Notes: a model not told the origin generated them from the letters alone. A stretch of DNA of 64,000 nt from Streptococcus cuniculipharyngis (GCF_007859195.1 NZ_VOHL01000001.1:1-64000), one strand, 5' to 3'; shown: positions 44,208 through 55,002, counted from the stretch's first letter. Translations and numbers: made by a program.

Positions 44208-44397
44208 AGAAAATTTGCAGGAGTTGGAAGCTATTGTCAGCAAGTTAGAAAATGGCGATGTGCCCTTGGAGGAGGCCTTGGCTGAATTTCAAAAAGGAAT
44301 GGGGCTGTCGCAGCAGTTGCAAACAACCTTGCAGGAGGCTGAAAAGACGCTTGTTAAGGTCATGCAGCCAGATGGTAGTCAGGTGGAGATGGACTAG
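44185..44397 (+). CDS. xseB: Exodeoxyribonuclease VII small subunit
   Basis: The 70-residue XseB binds the XseA coiled coil. It is helical throughout, with the family segment [20 protein letters not shown] and [13 protein letters not shown]. It overlaps xseA by 23 bases in another frame, which implies translational coupling and balanced subunits. Its stop is directly followed by the ispA start. Confidence 0.95.
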   Translation: MSKQKTFEENLQELEAIVSKLENGDVPLEEALAEFQKGMGLSQQLQTTLQEAEKTLVKVMQPDGSQVEMD

Positions 44398-45261
44398 ATG
44401 ATGATGGAAAAAATAGACCAGACCATGCTGGCCTTTTATGAACAAGCTGACTTGTCTCCTGATTTAGTTAAGGCCATCACTTATTCGATTAAGGCTGGTG
44501 GCAAGCGGATTCGTCCCTTGCTGTGTTTGCAAGTCTTGGCTGGTTTTGGCCTAGACTTGACGGCTAGCCACTATCAGGTGGCAGTGAGTGTGGAATTGAT
44601 TCACACGGGAAGTTTGATTCATGATGATTTGCCGGCCATGGACGATGATGATTTTCGGCGGGGGTTGCCGACCAACCATAAGCAATTTGGTGAGGCCCTG
44701 GCCATTTTGGCAGGAGATGGTCTGTTTCTTGACCCCTTTGCCCTGCTAGCCGAAGCTGATTTACCAGAGGCTATCCGTTTGCGTTTGATTAGTGAATTGT
44801 CACGGGCGGCGGGGAGTTTTGGCATGGTAGCTGGTCAGGCTCTAGATATGGCTGGTGAGGGACAAAGCTTGGCCTTGGCTGATTTGCAGGCCATTCATGC
44901 CAATAAAACGGGGAAATTATTGACCTTCCCCTTTGTGGCTGCTGGCTTAATGGCAGGGCAGAGTCAGCCAGTGCTTGAGCAGTTACGTCAGGCTGGTCAA
45001 TTGGTGGGTTTAGCCTTTCAGGTGCGTGATGATATTTTAGATGTTACCGCAGATTTTGCAGATTTGGGTAAAACCCCTCAAAAAGACTTGCTGGCGGAAA
45101 AATCTACCTATCCAAGTTTATTAGGCTTGGATAAGTCCTATGAGATTCTAGATAGTAGTCTAGACCAAGCGCAGGCCATTTTTGCGGATTTGGCCTTGAC
45201 ACAAGGTTTTGAGCAGACAGCTATTCAGGAGACAATAGAAAGGTTACGATTACATGCCTAA
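44398..45261 (+). CDS. ispA: Polyprenyl (farnesyl) diphosphate synthase
   Basis: IspA condenses isopentenyl diphosphate with allylic primers to give farnesyl diphosphate, feeding undecaprenyl carrier synthesis. The 287 residues hold the first aspartate-rich motif in DDLPAMDDDD near 79-88 and the second in FQVRDDILD near 205-213, as well as GGKRIRP near 33. Three adjacent ATG codons open the gene (44398, 44401, 44404); GTGGAG upstream supports any of them. It abuts xseB and overlaps tlyA by eight bases. Confidence 0.93.
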   Translation: MMMEKIDQTMLAFYEQADLSPDLVKAITYSIKAGGKRIRPLLCLQVLAGFGLDLTASHYQVAVSVELIHTGSLIHDDLPAMDDDDFRRGLPTNHKQFGEALAILAGDGLFLDPFALLAEADLPEAIRLRLISELSRAAGSFGMVAGQALDMAGEGQSLALADLQAIHANKTGKLLTFPFVAAGLMAGQSQPVLEQLRQAGQLVGLAFQVRDDILDVTADFADLGKTPQKDLLAEKSTYPSLLGLDKSYEILDSSLDQAQAIFADLALTQGFEQTAIQETIERLRLHA

Positions 45262-46084
45262 GGAAAGAGTGGACGTATTGGCCTATCAGCAGGGCTTATT
45301 TGAAACGCGTGAGCAAGCCAAACGTGGTGTTATGGCAGGTCTGGTGGTTTCCCTACTCAATGGCCATCGCTATGATAAGCCAGGTGAGAAGATTGATGCT
45401 GCTACGGAATTAAAATTAAAGGGAGAGAAACTCAAGTATGTTAGCCGTGGGGGGCTCAAGCTAGAGAAAGCCTTGCAGGTTTTTGACTTGTCTGTGGCAG
45501 ATTTGCTGACCTTAGATATTGGGGCTTCAACAGGTGGCTTTACGGATGTCATGTTACAACATGGTGCCAAGCAGGTCTATGCGGTAGATGTTGGCACCAA
45601 TCAATTGGTTTGGAAACTTCGGCAAGATGAACGGGTTATTAGCATGGAGCAGTATAATTTCCGTTATGCTGACCTAGCTGATTTTGAAGTGGGTCAGCCG
45701 GTCTTTGCTTCGATTGATGTCAGTTTCATTTCTCTCAGTCTGATTTTACCCGCTCTGCATCGGATTTTAGCACCAGGTGGTCAGGTTGTTGCCTTGGTCA
45801 AGCCGCAATTTGAAGCGGGTCGGGAGCAGATTGGGAAACATGGGATTGTTAAAAATCCTGCTATCCATGAAAAAGTTCTCCATCAGGTGACGGAAATGGC
45901 TGTGACTGAGGGCTTTAGTGTCAAACAGGTGGATTTTTCGCCTATCCAAGGAGGGCAGGGCAACATTGAATTTTTACTTCATTTGGAAAAGGCAGAGCAG
46001 GCGGTTAATTTGGTTGCCAATCAGCTGGTAGAAGTGGTTGAGGCAGCCCAAGCTCAATTCAAGCAGGGCGCAGAGGAGCAGTAG
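45254..46084 (+). CDS. tlyA: TlyA-family rRNA 2'-O-methyltransferase (hemolysin A family)
   Basis: The 276 residues combine an N-terminal S4 RNA-binding domain (about 1-65, VDVLAYQQGLFETREQAKR) with an FtsJ-like methyltransferase (LDIGASTGGFTDVMLQHGA near 93-111). A conserved SRGGLKLEKAL links the two. The family methylates ribosomal RNA cytidines; the haemolysin name is historical. It overlaps ispA by eight bases, and its stop TAG abuts the recN ATG with no base between, so argR is missing here. Confidence 0.92.
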   Translation: MPKERVDVLAYQQGLFETREQAKRGVMAGLVVSLLNGHRYDKPGEKIDAATELKLKGEKLKYVSRGGLKLEKALQVFDLSVADLLTLDIGASTGGFTDVMLQHGAKQVYAVDVGTNQLVWKLRQDERVISMEQYNFRYADLADFEVGQPVFASIDVSFISLSLILPALHRILAPGGQVVALVKPQFEAGREQIGKHGIVKNPAIHEKVLHQVTEMAVTEGFSVKQVDFSPIQGGQGNIEFLLHLEKAEQAVNLVANQLVEVVEAAQAQFKQGAEEQ

Positions 46085-47743
46085 ATGTTATTAAGCATTT
46101 CCATTAAAAATTTTGCGATTATTGAAGAAATCTCCCTCAATTTTGACAATGGGATGACGGTTTTAACCGGAGAAACAGGGGCTGGGAAGTCCATCATCAT
46201 TGATGCCATGAATATGATGCTGGGGGCGCGTGCTAGTACAGAGGTTATCCGTCATGGAACGGCTAAGGCGGAAATTCAAGGATTTTTCTCACTGGCTCCC
46301 AATCCAGTTTTGGAACAAATTCTAGTAGATAATGGCATTGATGTCAGTGATGAATTGATTATCCGTCGAGAGATTTTTGCTAATGGTCGGAGTATCAGTC
46401 GGATTAATGGTCAAATGGTCAATCTAACCACCTTGAAAAGCATTGGCCAATTTTTGGTAGATATTCACGGTCAACATGATCAGGAGGAACTCATGCGTCC
46501 TCAACGCCATATTTCCCTCTTGGATAGTTTTGGTGATGATGAATTTGTGGCGATTAAGCGCCATTATCAGACCACTTTTGATCAGTACCGTCGCTTGCGT
46601 CAGCGTGTCTTGGCTAAGCAGAAAAATGAAGCCGAGCATCAGGCGAGAATTGAGATGTTGGAGTTTCAACTGGCTGAGATTGAGGCAGCTGATTTACAAA
46701 AGGGTGAGGATGAGAGCCTGCAGCAGGAGCGAGAAAAATTACTGAATCACAAGCAGATTGCTGATACCCTGACCAGTTCCTATCACTTGTTAGATGATGA
46801 GGAATTTTCCAGTCTCTCCAATATCCGTTCGGCTATGAATGACTTGATGACCTTGGAAGACTATGATGCTGCTTATAAGGAAATGTCCGCCCACCTCAGC
46901 GAAGCCTATTATGTGTTGGAAGATGTCAGTAGGCGGTTGGCCGATACCTTGGATGGTTTGGATTTTGACGGTGAGCGACTAATGGTTATTGAGGCCCGCT
47001 TGGATGTGATCAATAGCATTACCCGTAAATATGGGGGAACGGTTGCGGATGTTTTGGCCTATTTTGACAGTATTTCCAAGGAATATAACCACTTGACTGG
47101 TAATGATTTGGCGGGGGATGACCTAGAAGGGCAGTTAAAGGTGCTGGAAAAAGAGCTACGGACAGCAGCCATAGCCTTGAGCCAGAAACGCCATGCCATA
47201 GCTGAAAGCCTAGCCCAAGAAATCAAGCAGGAATTGGCTGACCTTTATATGGAAAAGGCAGATTTTCAAGTTCAATTTAGCAAGGGCAAGTTTAACCGTG
47301 ATGGGCATGAATTAGTGGAATTTTATATTTCAACCAATCCAGGGGAAGGCTTTAAGCCTCTTGTCAAGGTAGCTTCTGGTGGGGAATTATCACGGTTGAT
47401 GTTGGCCATTAAATCGGCTTTTTCTCGCAAAGAAGACAAAACCAGCATTGTTTTTGATGAGGTGGACACAGGTGTCTCTGGACGGGTGGCCCAGGCGATT
47501 GCTCAAAAAATCTACAAGATTGGTCAGCATGGTCAGGTCTTGGCCATTTCACATTTACCACAAGTGATTGCTATTGCAGATGACCAATTTTTCATTGAAA
47601 AACGCAGCAGTGAGTCATCAACGGTTTCTGTGGTGCGACTGTTGACAGAGGAAGAGCGAGTGGAAGAAATTGCCAAGATGTTGGCTGGCCACGATGTTAC
47701 TGAGGCAGCTCGCATTCAAGCTCGAGAATTATTAAAAAAATAG
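46085..47743 (+). CDS. recN: DNA repair protein RecN
   Basis: RecN is an SMC-like ATPase acting early at double-strand breaks. The 552 residues carry Walker A TGETGAGKSI near 30-39, a long coiled coil around about 150-340, the ABC signature ASGGELSRLMLAI near 428-440 and Walker B SIVFDEVDTGVSG. It ends the operon, followed by a terminator. The start directly after tlyA is unusual for streptococci, where argR normally lies between. Confidence 0.96.
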   Translation: MLLSISIKNFAIIEEISLNFDNGMTVLTGETGAGKSIIIDAMNMMLGARASTEVIRHGTAKAEIQGFFSLAPNPVLEQILVDNGIDVSDELIIRREIFANGRSISRINGQMVNLTTLKSIGQFLVDIHGQHDQEELMRPQRHISLLDSFGDDEFVAIKRHYQTTFDQYRRLRQRVLAKQKNEAEHQARIEMLEFQLAEIEAADLQKGEDESLQQEREKLLNHKQIADTLTSSYHLLDDEEFSSLSNIRSAMNDLMTLEDYDAAYKEMSAHLSEAYYVLEDVSRRLADTLDGLDFDGERLMVIEARLDVINSITRKYGGTVADVLAYFDSISKEYNHLTGNDLAGDDLEGQLKVLEKELRTAAIALSQKRHAIAESLAQEIKQELADLYMEKADFQVQFSKGKFNRDGHELVEFYISTNPGEGFKPLVKVASGGELSRLMLAIKSAFSRKEDKTSIVFDEVDTGVSGRVAQAIAQKIYKIGQHGQVLAISHLPQVIAIADDQFFIEKRSSESSTVSVVRLLTEEERVEEIAKMLAGHDVTEAARIQARELLKK

Positions 47744-47753
47744 GATGACAAAG

Positions 47754-47782
47754 AAGCGACCTTCACTGGAAGGCCGCTTTTG
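47754..47782 (+). terminator. recN terminator
   Basis: AAGCGACCTTC pairs with GAAGGCCGCTT (one A-C mismatch) around ACTG, followed by TTTGTG. Confidence 0.75.
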
Positions 47783-47788
47783 TGATTG

Positions 47789-48469
47789 TCAATCATGGTC
47801 AATTATTTTTTCTAAGACCCTTTGGGGTTCTGTTAGCATGAGCAGATGGTCTTCTTGGCTAATGGGCCTGTGGGCTAGTCCTATCGGCCTACTTGAGAAA
47901 ATACAGATTTCCTCTATTTGGTTTAATACGGTTGTCAGTTCCGCTGCGATATCCAAATTAGAATAGATAGAAAGGTAGGCTAGGGTATTTTTGGTGTTAA
48001 GTTTGGGCCTATAGCGTCCATTGTGGACGATTAAATTGCCAGTCAAAATCTCCAATAATTGGGTGTCGTTTTTTTCATCATCAGACAGCATCTCATCATA
48101 GTAATCGGATAAGTACTGATAAGTGACATCTTCTAGGTCGGCAAAGGTCTCCTTGAGCTCCTCTAAGGAGGGCATCTGATCAAGACCATCAATCATCAGG
48201 ACTTGTTTTACGACTAGATGATGATGTTTCAAACAGCTGATTAAGGCTGCTGTCCCATAAGAGGAGGTAATGACCCAACCATTTTTTGAAAGCTGACTGA
48301 GGCGGTGCTTGATCCGTCTGTTAATCTCATCTTCTGAAATGATGTCAAAGGAATCGTTCAAAAAGTCAATGATGTCAATAGATTTTTCTTGAAATCTCTT
48401 GTCTTTTAGTAGTTTGTTCCAGACCTTCTTACTCCAGCCCAAGGGCGAGATAAATAGATAATCAATCAT
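47789..48469 (-). CDS. Protein of unknown function with a degenerate alpha/beta-hydrolase look
   Basis: The 226-residue protein has no clear family. Its N-terminus, FISPLGWSKKVWNKLLKD, resembles the G-W-x(6)-W-x(2)-L opening of alpha/beta hydrolases, and SSYGTAAL near 95-102 could be a degenerate nucleophile elbow. The middle is acidic (LSDDEKNDTQ), and the end carries RPIGLAHRPISQEDH, where a His might fit the third catalytic position. A strong GGGAGG site precedes the ATG at 48469. It is convergent with recN and divergent from rnc. Confidence 0.6.
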   Translation of the reverse strand: MIDYLFISPLGWSKKVWNKLLKDKRFQEKSIDIIDFLNDSFDIISEDEINRRIKHRLSQLSKNGWVITSSYGTAALISCLKHHHLVVKQVLMIDGLDQMPSLEELKETFADLEDVTYQYLSDYYDEMLSDDEKNDTQLLEILTGNLIVHNGRYRPKLNTKNTLAYLSIYSNLDIAAELTTVLNQIEEICIFSSRPIGLAHRPISQEDHLLMLTEPQRVLEKIIDHD

Positions 48470-48590
48470 TGGCAGTCCTCCCTCTTATCATCCTGATAAG
48501 GCTATGATAGATGATTTTAGCTTATTGGTCAAGAAAATGACTAAGCCCTGCGAGAAGAAATCAGAAAATCTCCCTTAAAAAGCAAGATTT

Positions 48591-48599
48591 TGTTATAAT
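48591..48599 (+). promoter_or_regulatory. rnc extended -10 promoter
   Basis: TGT-TATAAT (48591-48599) lies 32 bases ahead of the rnc ATG. Confidence 0.6.
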
Positions 48600-48631
48600 A
48601 AAAGTATGTTAACTATAGAAAAGGAGTGTTT

Positions 48632-49345
48632 ATGAAGGCACTAGAAGACAAAATTCGTCGTGATTTTGGCATTGTTTTTTCCGATTCCAATCTTTTAAAA
48701 ACAGCTTTTACTCATACCAGCTATGCCAATGAGCACCGCCTCCTAAAGGTTTCACATAATGAACGTTTGGAATTTTTAGGAGACGCTGTTTTACAGTTGC
48801 TAATCTCACAATACCTGTTTAAAAAATATCCTAATCAGGCAGAAGGAGACCTGTCAAAAATGCGGTCTATGATTGTGCGGGAGGAAAGCTTGGCTAGCTT
48901 TTCACGTCAATTGGGTTTTTCAGAATACATCTTGCTCGGGCGGGGTGAGGAGCGTTCGGGAGGAAGAGAGCGAGCGACTATTCTAGGGGACTTATTTGAA
49001 GCCTTCTTGGGGGCTTTATTGCTAGATAAGGGGGTAGAAACTGTTTCGAACTTTATCAACCAGGTCATGATTCCGCAAATTGAACAGGGGAATTTTGAAA
49101 AAGTTCGAGATTATAAGACTCACTTGCAGGAATTATTACAGGCTAAGGGGGAAGTTGACATTGACTATCAAGTAGTTGGTGAAACAGGTCCTGCCCATGC
49201 CAAGACTTTTGAAGTTTTAGTTCGCGTCAACCAGAAGGAGATTAGCCTTGCCAAGGGACGCTCTAAAAAATTAGCAGAGCAGGAAGCTGCTAAAAAGGCC
49301 CTAGAACGATTAGAACGAGGGGATTATGTTTTTAAAAGCGATTGA
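48632..49345 (+). CDS. rnc: Ribonuclease III
   Basis: RNase III cuts double-stranded RNA in rRNA processing and regulation. ATG 48632 has AAAGGAG at normal spacing; the GTG at 48626 would be too close to it. The 237 residues show the signature [14 protein letters not shown] near 44-57 with the catalytic acids, [11 protein letters not shown] near 120-130, and a C-terminal double-strand RNA-binding domain ending [18 protein letters not shown]. It overlaps smc by 20 bases. Confidence 0.96.
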   Translation: MKALEDKIRRDFGIVFSDSNLLKTAFTHTSYANEHRLLKVSHNERLEFLGDAVLQLLISQYLFKKYPNQAEGDLSKMRSMIVREESLASFSRQLGFSEYILLGRGEERSGGRERATILGDLFEAFLGALLLDKGVETVSNFINQVMIPQIEQGNFEKVRDYKTHLQELLQAKGEVDIDYQVVGETGPAHAKTFEVLVRVNQKEISLAKGRSKKLAEQEAAKKALERLERGDYVFKSD

Positions 49346-52300
49346 AATGCAAGGCTTTAAGTCATTTGCTGATAAGACTAAAATTAGCTTTGAACCTGGG
49401 GTAACAGCAGTTGTTGGCCCCAATGGTTCAGGAAAAAGTAATATCACTGAAAGTTTACGTTGGGCCCTTGGGGAGTCCAGTGCCAAAAGTTTACGCGGCG
49501 GCAAGATGCCAGATGTTATTTTTGCTGGAACAGAGAATCGTCATGCTTTGAATTATGCCCAAGTCACAGTTGTTTTGGATAATTCGGATGCTTTTATTGC
49601 TCACGCGGCTTCAGAAATTCGAGTGGAACGACATGTGTATCGCAATGGTGACAGTGATTATTTGATTGATGGTAAAAAGGTTCGCTTACGCGATATCCAT
49701 GATTTATTTATGGATACAGGTTTAGGGCGGGATTCATTTTCCATTATCTCCCAAGGACGGGTGGAGGCTATTTTCAATAGTAAACCAGAGGAGCGGCGAG
49801 CTATTTTTGAGGAGGCTGCTGGCGTTTTAAAATATAAAACCCGTAAAAAAGAAACTGAACAAAAATTGGGGCAAACCCAGGATAATTTAGATCGTCTCGA
49901 GGATATTATTTATGAGTTGGAATTGCAGGAGCAGCCACTCAGACAACAGGCTGAGGTGGCCCAGACCTTTTTGAGGTTAGATGGTGATCGTCAGCAGTTA
50001 CAACTCAATCTTTTGGTTGCAGATGTTCAACAGGTTAATCAAGCCTTGGCAGATAACCAGTACCAGCTGGCTCAGGTAAAAAAAGAACTAACAGGCTACT
50101 ACCAGCAAAGGGATGAGTTGGAGACAAGCAACCAGGTCTTGAAGGAAAAACGTCAGTCCCTACAAGGTAAGCAGGAGAGTTTACAGAAGGACTTGTTAGA
50201 GAATACCCGACTGTTGGCGGATTTGAGACGGCAAATGGATTTGGCAAAGCTCGCATCTTCGCAAAAATCAGAACAAAAATTATCAGTGCAGAAACAACAG
50301 GCTGACTTGCAGGAACAGAAAATCAAGTTGACCGGTCTGATTGCAGATAAGGTAGAAAAGCTTGAACAGATTAATCAGGACCTAGACCAGGTTAGGCACC
50401 ATTTGCAAGCGTTGGAGAAGGAGTTGATCCAGTATTCATCGACTCCAGACCAGATGATGGAAGAACTAAGGGAACAATTTCTGGAATTGATGCAAACAGA
50501 AGCTGATTTGTCCAATGAGTTAACGGCCTTGCAAGCTACCCTGTCCAGTCAGGAAGAGCAGTCGCGACAAAAATCCGTCGCTTTGGAACAGCTACAGGTG
50601 GAACATGACCAAGTGACCCGGGATTACCAAATGGCGGCAGAGAGCCTAGCTGAAAGTCGCTCTCAGCTTGATCAGTTATTGGCAACCTACCAGAGCTTGC
50701 AAAAGAGTTTGGCAGAAAAAGAAAGTACCTATCGCCAGAAACAAACCGCCTTATTTGACTTGATGGATGAGATGAAAACCAAAAAAGCCCGTCATCAGAG
50801 TTTGACAGGCATTTTGAAAAATCATAGTCATTTTTATGCCGGGGTCAAATTTATTTTGCAACAGGCCGCAGATATTGGTGGCATTGTTGGAGCAGTTAGT
50901 GAACATGTTAGCTTTGATTTAACCTATCGGACAGCCATGGAGGTTGCCTTGGGAGCTAGCAGCCAGCATATTATTGTGGCAGATGAGGGGGCAGCTAAGC
51001 GCTCTATTGACCTCTTGAAAAAAAATCGTCAAGGGCGGGCAACCTTTTTACCACTGACGACGATTAAGCCTCGTCAAATTCCTCCCCATCAATTAGCCAT
51101 TTTACAAAAAAGTCCTGGTTTTTTAGGGGTAGCTAATGATTTGGTAACCTATGACCAAAGTGTGTCAGTTATTTTTGGCTACCTCTTAGGGGCAATAGCT
51201 GTGTTTGAAAACTTGGATCAGGCCAATCAAGCGGCTCGACACTTAGGCTATCAACTACGATTGGTGACCTTGGATGGTAGTGACTTGCGACCAGGAGGTT
51301 CTTTTGCTGGTGGTGCCAATCGGCAAAACAATATGACCTTTATCAAGCCTGAATTAGAAGAGCTAACCAAGGAATTAAGCCGGCAAGAGCAGGCTATTCA
51401 AGTGGCTGAAAGTGACTTAGGGAAGGACCAGGCAGAATTGGCAGGCTTGACTAATCATTTGGCGGAAATCAAGGAAGAAGGGGAACAGGCTCGCTTGGTG
51501 GAGCAAAAATCTCGCTTGGAGCATGAACAACTGGAGCAGCGCCTGGCGGATCTGACTAGCTTATTGGCAAGGAATCAAGGGGATCATCAAGAGGAAATTA
51601 GAGCGGACTTGATTCAGCGACAAAGGGTTTTAGAAGGTCGTTTGCTTGACGTAGAAGAAGCAAAAAGTCGTTTAACACAAGAGTTGAATCAGATCAAGGA
51701 TAACAAGGACCATGTCCAAGAACGCTTGGCTGCTCTAAGAGAGCAAGTTCAGGAGACCAAGTTAAGGGAGCGTGATCTCGTTAGTGCCAATCGTTTTGAG
51801 CGAGCTAATTTAAACCAATTAGAAGAGGACGTCAAGCAACTAAGTCATCAATTGACTAAGATTGACCAGCAGCTTCAAACTTACGCTCAGGAGGACAATC
51901 CCAAATATCTGGCACAAATTCAGGAAGAATTGGTTCGCCTTGAAGGGCTAAAGAATCAACAGGAACAGGCCAATATTCGACAGAAATTAGAACTGGAGGA
52001 TTGCGATGCGGCCCTGGAGGAAGTAGCGGAACGTCTCTTAAGGTCAGGTCAGAAAAATGAAGAGTTGATTCGAGCGCAGACACAGCTAGAATTGGCCATT
52101 GATGGTCAAACGAATCAACTTCGCCAGTTTGCCCATCAATTGGCTGAGGATTATCAAATGAGTTTTGATGAAGCCAAGGAAGCAGCCCAGGTCTTATCAG
52201 ATTTTCAGCTAGCTCGTCAGCAATTAAAGGCCTTGGTCAAGGAAATCAAGGTCTTGGGTTCAGTTAATTTAGAGGCTATTCAGCAGCATCAAGAAGTGAA

Positions 52301-52868
52301 ACAGCGCTTGACTTTTTTGACTAATCAAAAAGAAGATTTGGTGGAAGCCAAGCGATTGTTAACCACAACGATTGATGAGATGAACAATGACGTTAAGGAA
52401 CGTTTTAAGGCTAGTTTTGAAGCTATTCGTCAGAGTTTTAAACACACCTTTAAGCAGATGTTTGGTGGCGGTAGCAGTGACCTCATTCTTACCGAACAGG
52501 ATTTGTTGACTGCGGGGATTGAGATTTCTGTGCAACCGCCTGGCAAAAAGATTCAGTCCCTCAATTTGATGAGTGGGGGAGAAAAAGCCCTGTCAGCTCT
52601 AGCTCTGTTATTTGCTATTATTCGGGTAAAAACCATTCCTTTTGTGATTTTGGACGAGGTGGAAGCAGCTCTGGATGAAGCAAATGTGAAGCGTTTTGGC
52701 GACTATCTCAATCGTTTTGATAAGTCAAGTCAATTTATTGTTGTGACTCACCGCAAGGGAACCATGGCTGCCGCTGACAGTATTTATGGGGTGACCATGC
52801 AGGAGTCAGGAGTGTCAAAAATTGTGTCGGTCAAGTTGGCTGAAGCAGAAAAATTGATGACTAAGTAG
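49326..52868 (+). CDS. smc: Chromosome partition protein Smc
   Basis: Smc is the ATPase of the condensin-like complex with ScpA/B. The 1180-residue chain has the head motif GPNGSGKSN near 32-40, two long coiled coils, a hinge (about 510-640 with [23 protein letters not shown]), and the C-terminal signature [14 protein letters not shown] with Walker [17 protein letters not shown]. It starts inside rnc (20-base overlap, GAGGGG site). rnc-smc-HAD-ftsY is a conserved streptococcal operon. Confidence 0.97.
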   Translation: MFLKAIEMQGFKSFADKTKISFEPGVTAVVGPNGSGKSNITESLRWALGESSAKSLRGGKMPDVIFAGTENRHALNYAQVTVVLDNSDAFIAHAASEIRVERHVYRNGDSDYLIDGKKVRLRDIHDLFMDTGLGRDSFSIISQGRVEAIFNSKPEERRAIFEEAAGVLKYKTRKKETEQKLGQTQDNLDRLEDIIYELELQEQPLRQQAEVAQTFLRLDGDRQQLQLNLLVADVQQVNQALADNQYQLAQVKKELTGYYQQRDELETSNQVLKEKRQSLQGKQESLQKDLLENTRLLADLRRQMDLAKLASSQKSEQKLSVQKQQADLQEQKIKLTGLIADKVEKLEQINQDLDQVRHHLQALEKELIQYSSTPDQMMEELREQFLELMQTEADLSNELTALQATLSSQEEQSRQKSVALEQLQVEHDQVTRDYQMAAESLAESRSQLDQLLATYQSLQKSLAEKESTYRQKQTALFDLMDEMKTKKARHQSLTGILKNHSHFYAGVKFILQQAADIGGIVGAVSEHVSFDLTYRTAMEVALGASSQHIIVADEGAAKRSIDLLKKNRQGRATFLPLTTIKPRQIPPHQLAILQKSPGFLGVANDLVTYDQSVSVIFGYLLGAIAVFENLDQANQAARHLGYQLRLVTLDGSDLRPGGSFAGGANRQNNMTFIKPELEELTKELSRQEQAIQVAESDLGKDQAELAGLTNHLAEIKEEGEQARLVEQKSRLEHEQLEQRLADLTSLLARNQGDHQEEIRADLIQRQRVLEGRLLDVEEAKSRLTQELNQIKDNKDHVQERLAALREQVQETKLRERDLVSANRFERANLNQLEEDVKQLSHQLTKIDQQLQTYAQEDNPKYLAQIQEELVRLEGLKNQQEQANIRQKLELEDCDAALEEVAERLLRSGQKNEELIRAQTQLELAIDGQTNQLRQFAHQLAEDYQMSFDEAKEAAQVLSDFQLARQQLKALVKEIKVLGSVNLEAIQQHQEVKQRLTFLTNQKEDLVEAKRLLTTTIDEMNNDVKERFKASFEAIRQSFKHTFKQMFGGGSSDLILTEQDLLTAGIEISVQPPGKKIQSLNLMSGGEKALSALALLFAIIRVKTIPFVILDEVEAALDEANVKRFGDYLNRFDKSSQFIVVTHRKGTMAAADSIYGVTMQESGVSKIVSVKLAEAEKLMTK

Positions 52869-52880
52869 AGGGAGAAATAG

Positions 52881-53705
52881 ATGGAAGAAATCAAATTATT
52901 AGCCTTGGATTTGGACGGTACCTTGTTAACCAGCCAAAAAGAAGTGACGTTGGCCAATCGTCTAGCCTTGCAGGCAGTCAAAGACTTGGGAATTAAGGTG
53001 GTCCTGACAACTGGACGGCCATTGAAGGCTATTGAGCATTTGTTGGCAGATTTGGATTTGCTTAAGGAGGATGATTATAGCATCACCTTTAATGGTGGCT
53101 TGGTTCAATCAAATACGGGGCAGATTTTGGCAAAGAGTGAATTGAGTATGGCAGAGTTGGAAGAGATTTATCAGGCCTTGCAGGCTCTTGATTTACCCAT
53201 GGATATTTTAAGTGAGGGGACGGTTTACAGCTTAGCCAGTCAGACCCGTCAGTCGCTCTATCCCAAAGTTAATCCCATGTTAGACTTTGTTGAGATTAGT
53301 GCTTTGGCAGATTTACCGAAAAATGCTGTCTTTAACAAGGCAGTCTGTGTTTATGAGCAGGCCATTTTGGATCAAGAAGTTAGTAACTTACCAGCCAGTT
53401 TGGCGGACAAGTTTGAATTGTTTAAGTCACGCGATATTGTCTTTGAAATCATGCCCAAGGGTGTGCACAAGGCTGTCGGCTTGGACCTGTTGACCAAACA
53501 TCTGGGCCTAACCGCCGCCCAAGTCATGGCCATGGGCGATGAAGAAAATGACATGACCATGTTAGGTTGGGCTGGCCTGGGTGTGGCCATGGCTAATGCT
53601 AGCCAGCAGGTCAAGGCAGTCGCAGCTGCCGTGACCAGTCGCACCAATGAAGAGTCAGGAGTAGCTGAAGCCATTGAACGTTATATTTTGAAAGGAAGAG
53701 AGTGA
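52881..53705 (+). CDS. Cof-type HAD phosphatase
   Basis: The 274-residue protein is a Cof subfamily (IIB cap) HAD hydrolase. The motifs are LALDLDGTLL near 7-16 (motif I, Asp nucleophile), TTGRP near 46, and GDEENDMTMLGWAG near 219-232 (motif IV). Such enzymes dephosphorylate sugar phosphates or FMN, and the substrate is not predictable. It lies 12 bases after smc, and its TGA stop overlaps the ftsY ATG by one base (TGATG), so it is part of this operon. Confidence 0.88.
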   Translation: MEEIKLLALDLDGTLLTSQKEVTLANRLALQAVKDLGIKVVLTTGRPLKAIEHLLADLDLLKEDDYSITFNGGLVQSNTGQILAKSELSMAELEEIYQALQALDLPMDILSEGTVYSLASQTRQSLYPKVNPMLDFVEISALADLPKNAVFNKAVCVYEQAILDQEVSNLPASLADKFELFKSRDIVFEIMPKGVHKAVGLDLLTKHLGLTAAQVMAMGDEENDMTMLGWAGLGVAMANASQQVKAVAAAVTSRTNEESGVAEAIERYILKGRE

Positions 53706-54970
53706 TGGGATTATTTGATCGTTTATTTGGTCAAGACCTAACCGACCAAGAGGAAGAAACAGTAGAGCTTGCGGAGCGTGAACAGACGGAGCAAGATAAC
53801 CAGTTTACAGAAGAAGATGTCATGGCCAAGTTGGCCCGTCTCCGCCAAGAATTTGCCCAACAGGAAGCAGAAAAAAATAGCAGAGCTGACGACCAGCCAG
53901 AGGAGGAATTAAACAGCCATTCTGACCAAGGAGACTTGTCTGAGGAGTTTAGTCCGAGTGGCCAGCTAGTTGAGGCGGAGCAGTCAGTAGGGGCAGAACC
54001 AGTAAGTTCTGAGACAGAGGATGAGAGCTCCCTTGCTGGTCAGGAAACTGAGACCGAAAAATATCATCGCACCCTATCTAAGACCAGAACTGGTTTTGGT
54101 GCCAAATTAAATGCCTTTTTCGCTCAATTCCGTCGGGTTGATGAAGAATTTTTTGAGGAATTAGAAGAATTACTCATCATGTCAGATGTGGGGGTCAAGG
54201 TGGCCACCAATTTGACAGAAGCCCTACGCTATGAAGCCAAGCTAGAGAAGGCCAAGAAACCAGAAGAATTACGTCGAGTCATCATTGAAAAGTTAGTTGA
54301 CATCTATGAAAAAGACGGTCATTTTAATGAAGCCGTCAATATGCAAGAAGGGCTGACCGTTATGATGTTTGTTGGTGTCAATGGTGTCGGTAAAACCACT
54401 TCCATCGGTAAACTAGCCTATAGTTATAAGCAGCAAGGCAAGAAAGTCATGCTAGTAGCAGCTGATACCTTCCGTGCAGGAGCTGTTGCCCAGTTGGTTG
54501 AATGGGGGCGTCGAGTGGGGGTTCCCGTGGTGACAGGGGCTGAAAAATCAGACCCTGCTAGCGTGGTCTATGATGGTGTTGCCCAAGCAGTGGCGGAAGA
54601 GGTTGATGTCTTGATGATTGACACGGCTGGTCGCTTGCAAAACAAAGATAATCTCATGGCTGAATTGGAAAAAATGGGGCGGATTATCAAGCGGGTGGTC
54701 CCAGATGCCCCTCATGAAACCCTCCTGGCACTGGATGCCTCAACTGGTCAAAATGCCCTCAGTCAGGCCAAGGAGTTTTCAAAAATTACCCCGTTGACAG
54801 GGCTAGTTTTGACCAAATTAGACGGTACGGCTCGTGGTGGTGTGGTCCTTGCCATTCGAGAAGAATTGGATATTCCGGTTAAATTTATCGGTTTTGGCGA
54901 GAAGATTGATGACATTGGTCTCTTTAATTCAGAAGAATTTGTCAAAGGCCTGCTAGATGGTCTGGTATAA
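53705..54970 (+). CDS. ftsY: Signal recognition particle receptor FtsY
   Basis: FtsY docks SRP-ribosome complexes at the membrane. The 421 residues start with an acidic, low-complexity A domain (about 1-130, rich in Glu, Gln and Ser), followed by the NG GTPase domain with GVNGVGKTTSIGKL near 225-238, DTAGR near 306 and TKLDGTARGG near 363-372. ATG 53705 overlaps the preceding stop. The last gene of the rnc-smc operon, ended by a strong terminator. Confidence 0.95.
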   Translation: MGLFDRLFGQDLTDQEEETVELAEREQTEQDNQFTEEDVMAKLARLRQEFAQQEAEKNSRADDQPEEELNSHSDQGDLSEEFSPSGQLVEAEQSVGAEPVSSETEDESSLAGQETETEKYHRTLSKTRTGFGAKLNAFFAQFRRVDEEFFEELEELLIMSDVGVKVATNLTEALRYEAKLEKAKKPEELRRVIIEKLVDIYEKDGHFNEAVNMQEGLTVMMFVGVNGVGKTTSIGKLAYSYKQQGKKVMLVAADTFRAGAVAQLVEWGRRVGVPVVTGAEKSDPASVVYDGVAQAVAEEVDVLMIDTAGRLQNKDNLMAELEKMGRIIKRVVPDAPHETLLALDASTGQNALSQAKEFSKITPLTGLVLTKLDGTARGGVVLAIREELDIPVKFIGFGEKIDDIGLFNSEEFVKGLLDGLV

Positions 54971-54974
54971 GCAA

Positions 54975-55002
54975 AAAATCCTTGGAAAATCCAAGGATTT
55001 TA
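54975..55002. terminator. Bidirectional terminator between ftsY and the VOC gene
   Basis: AAAATCCTTGGA (54975-54986) pairs with TCCAAGGATTTT (54990-55001) around AAA. It overlaps the stop codon of the convergent gene. Confidence 0.88.
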
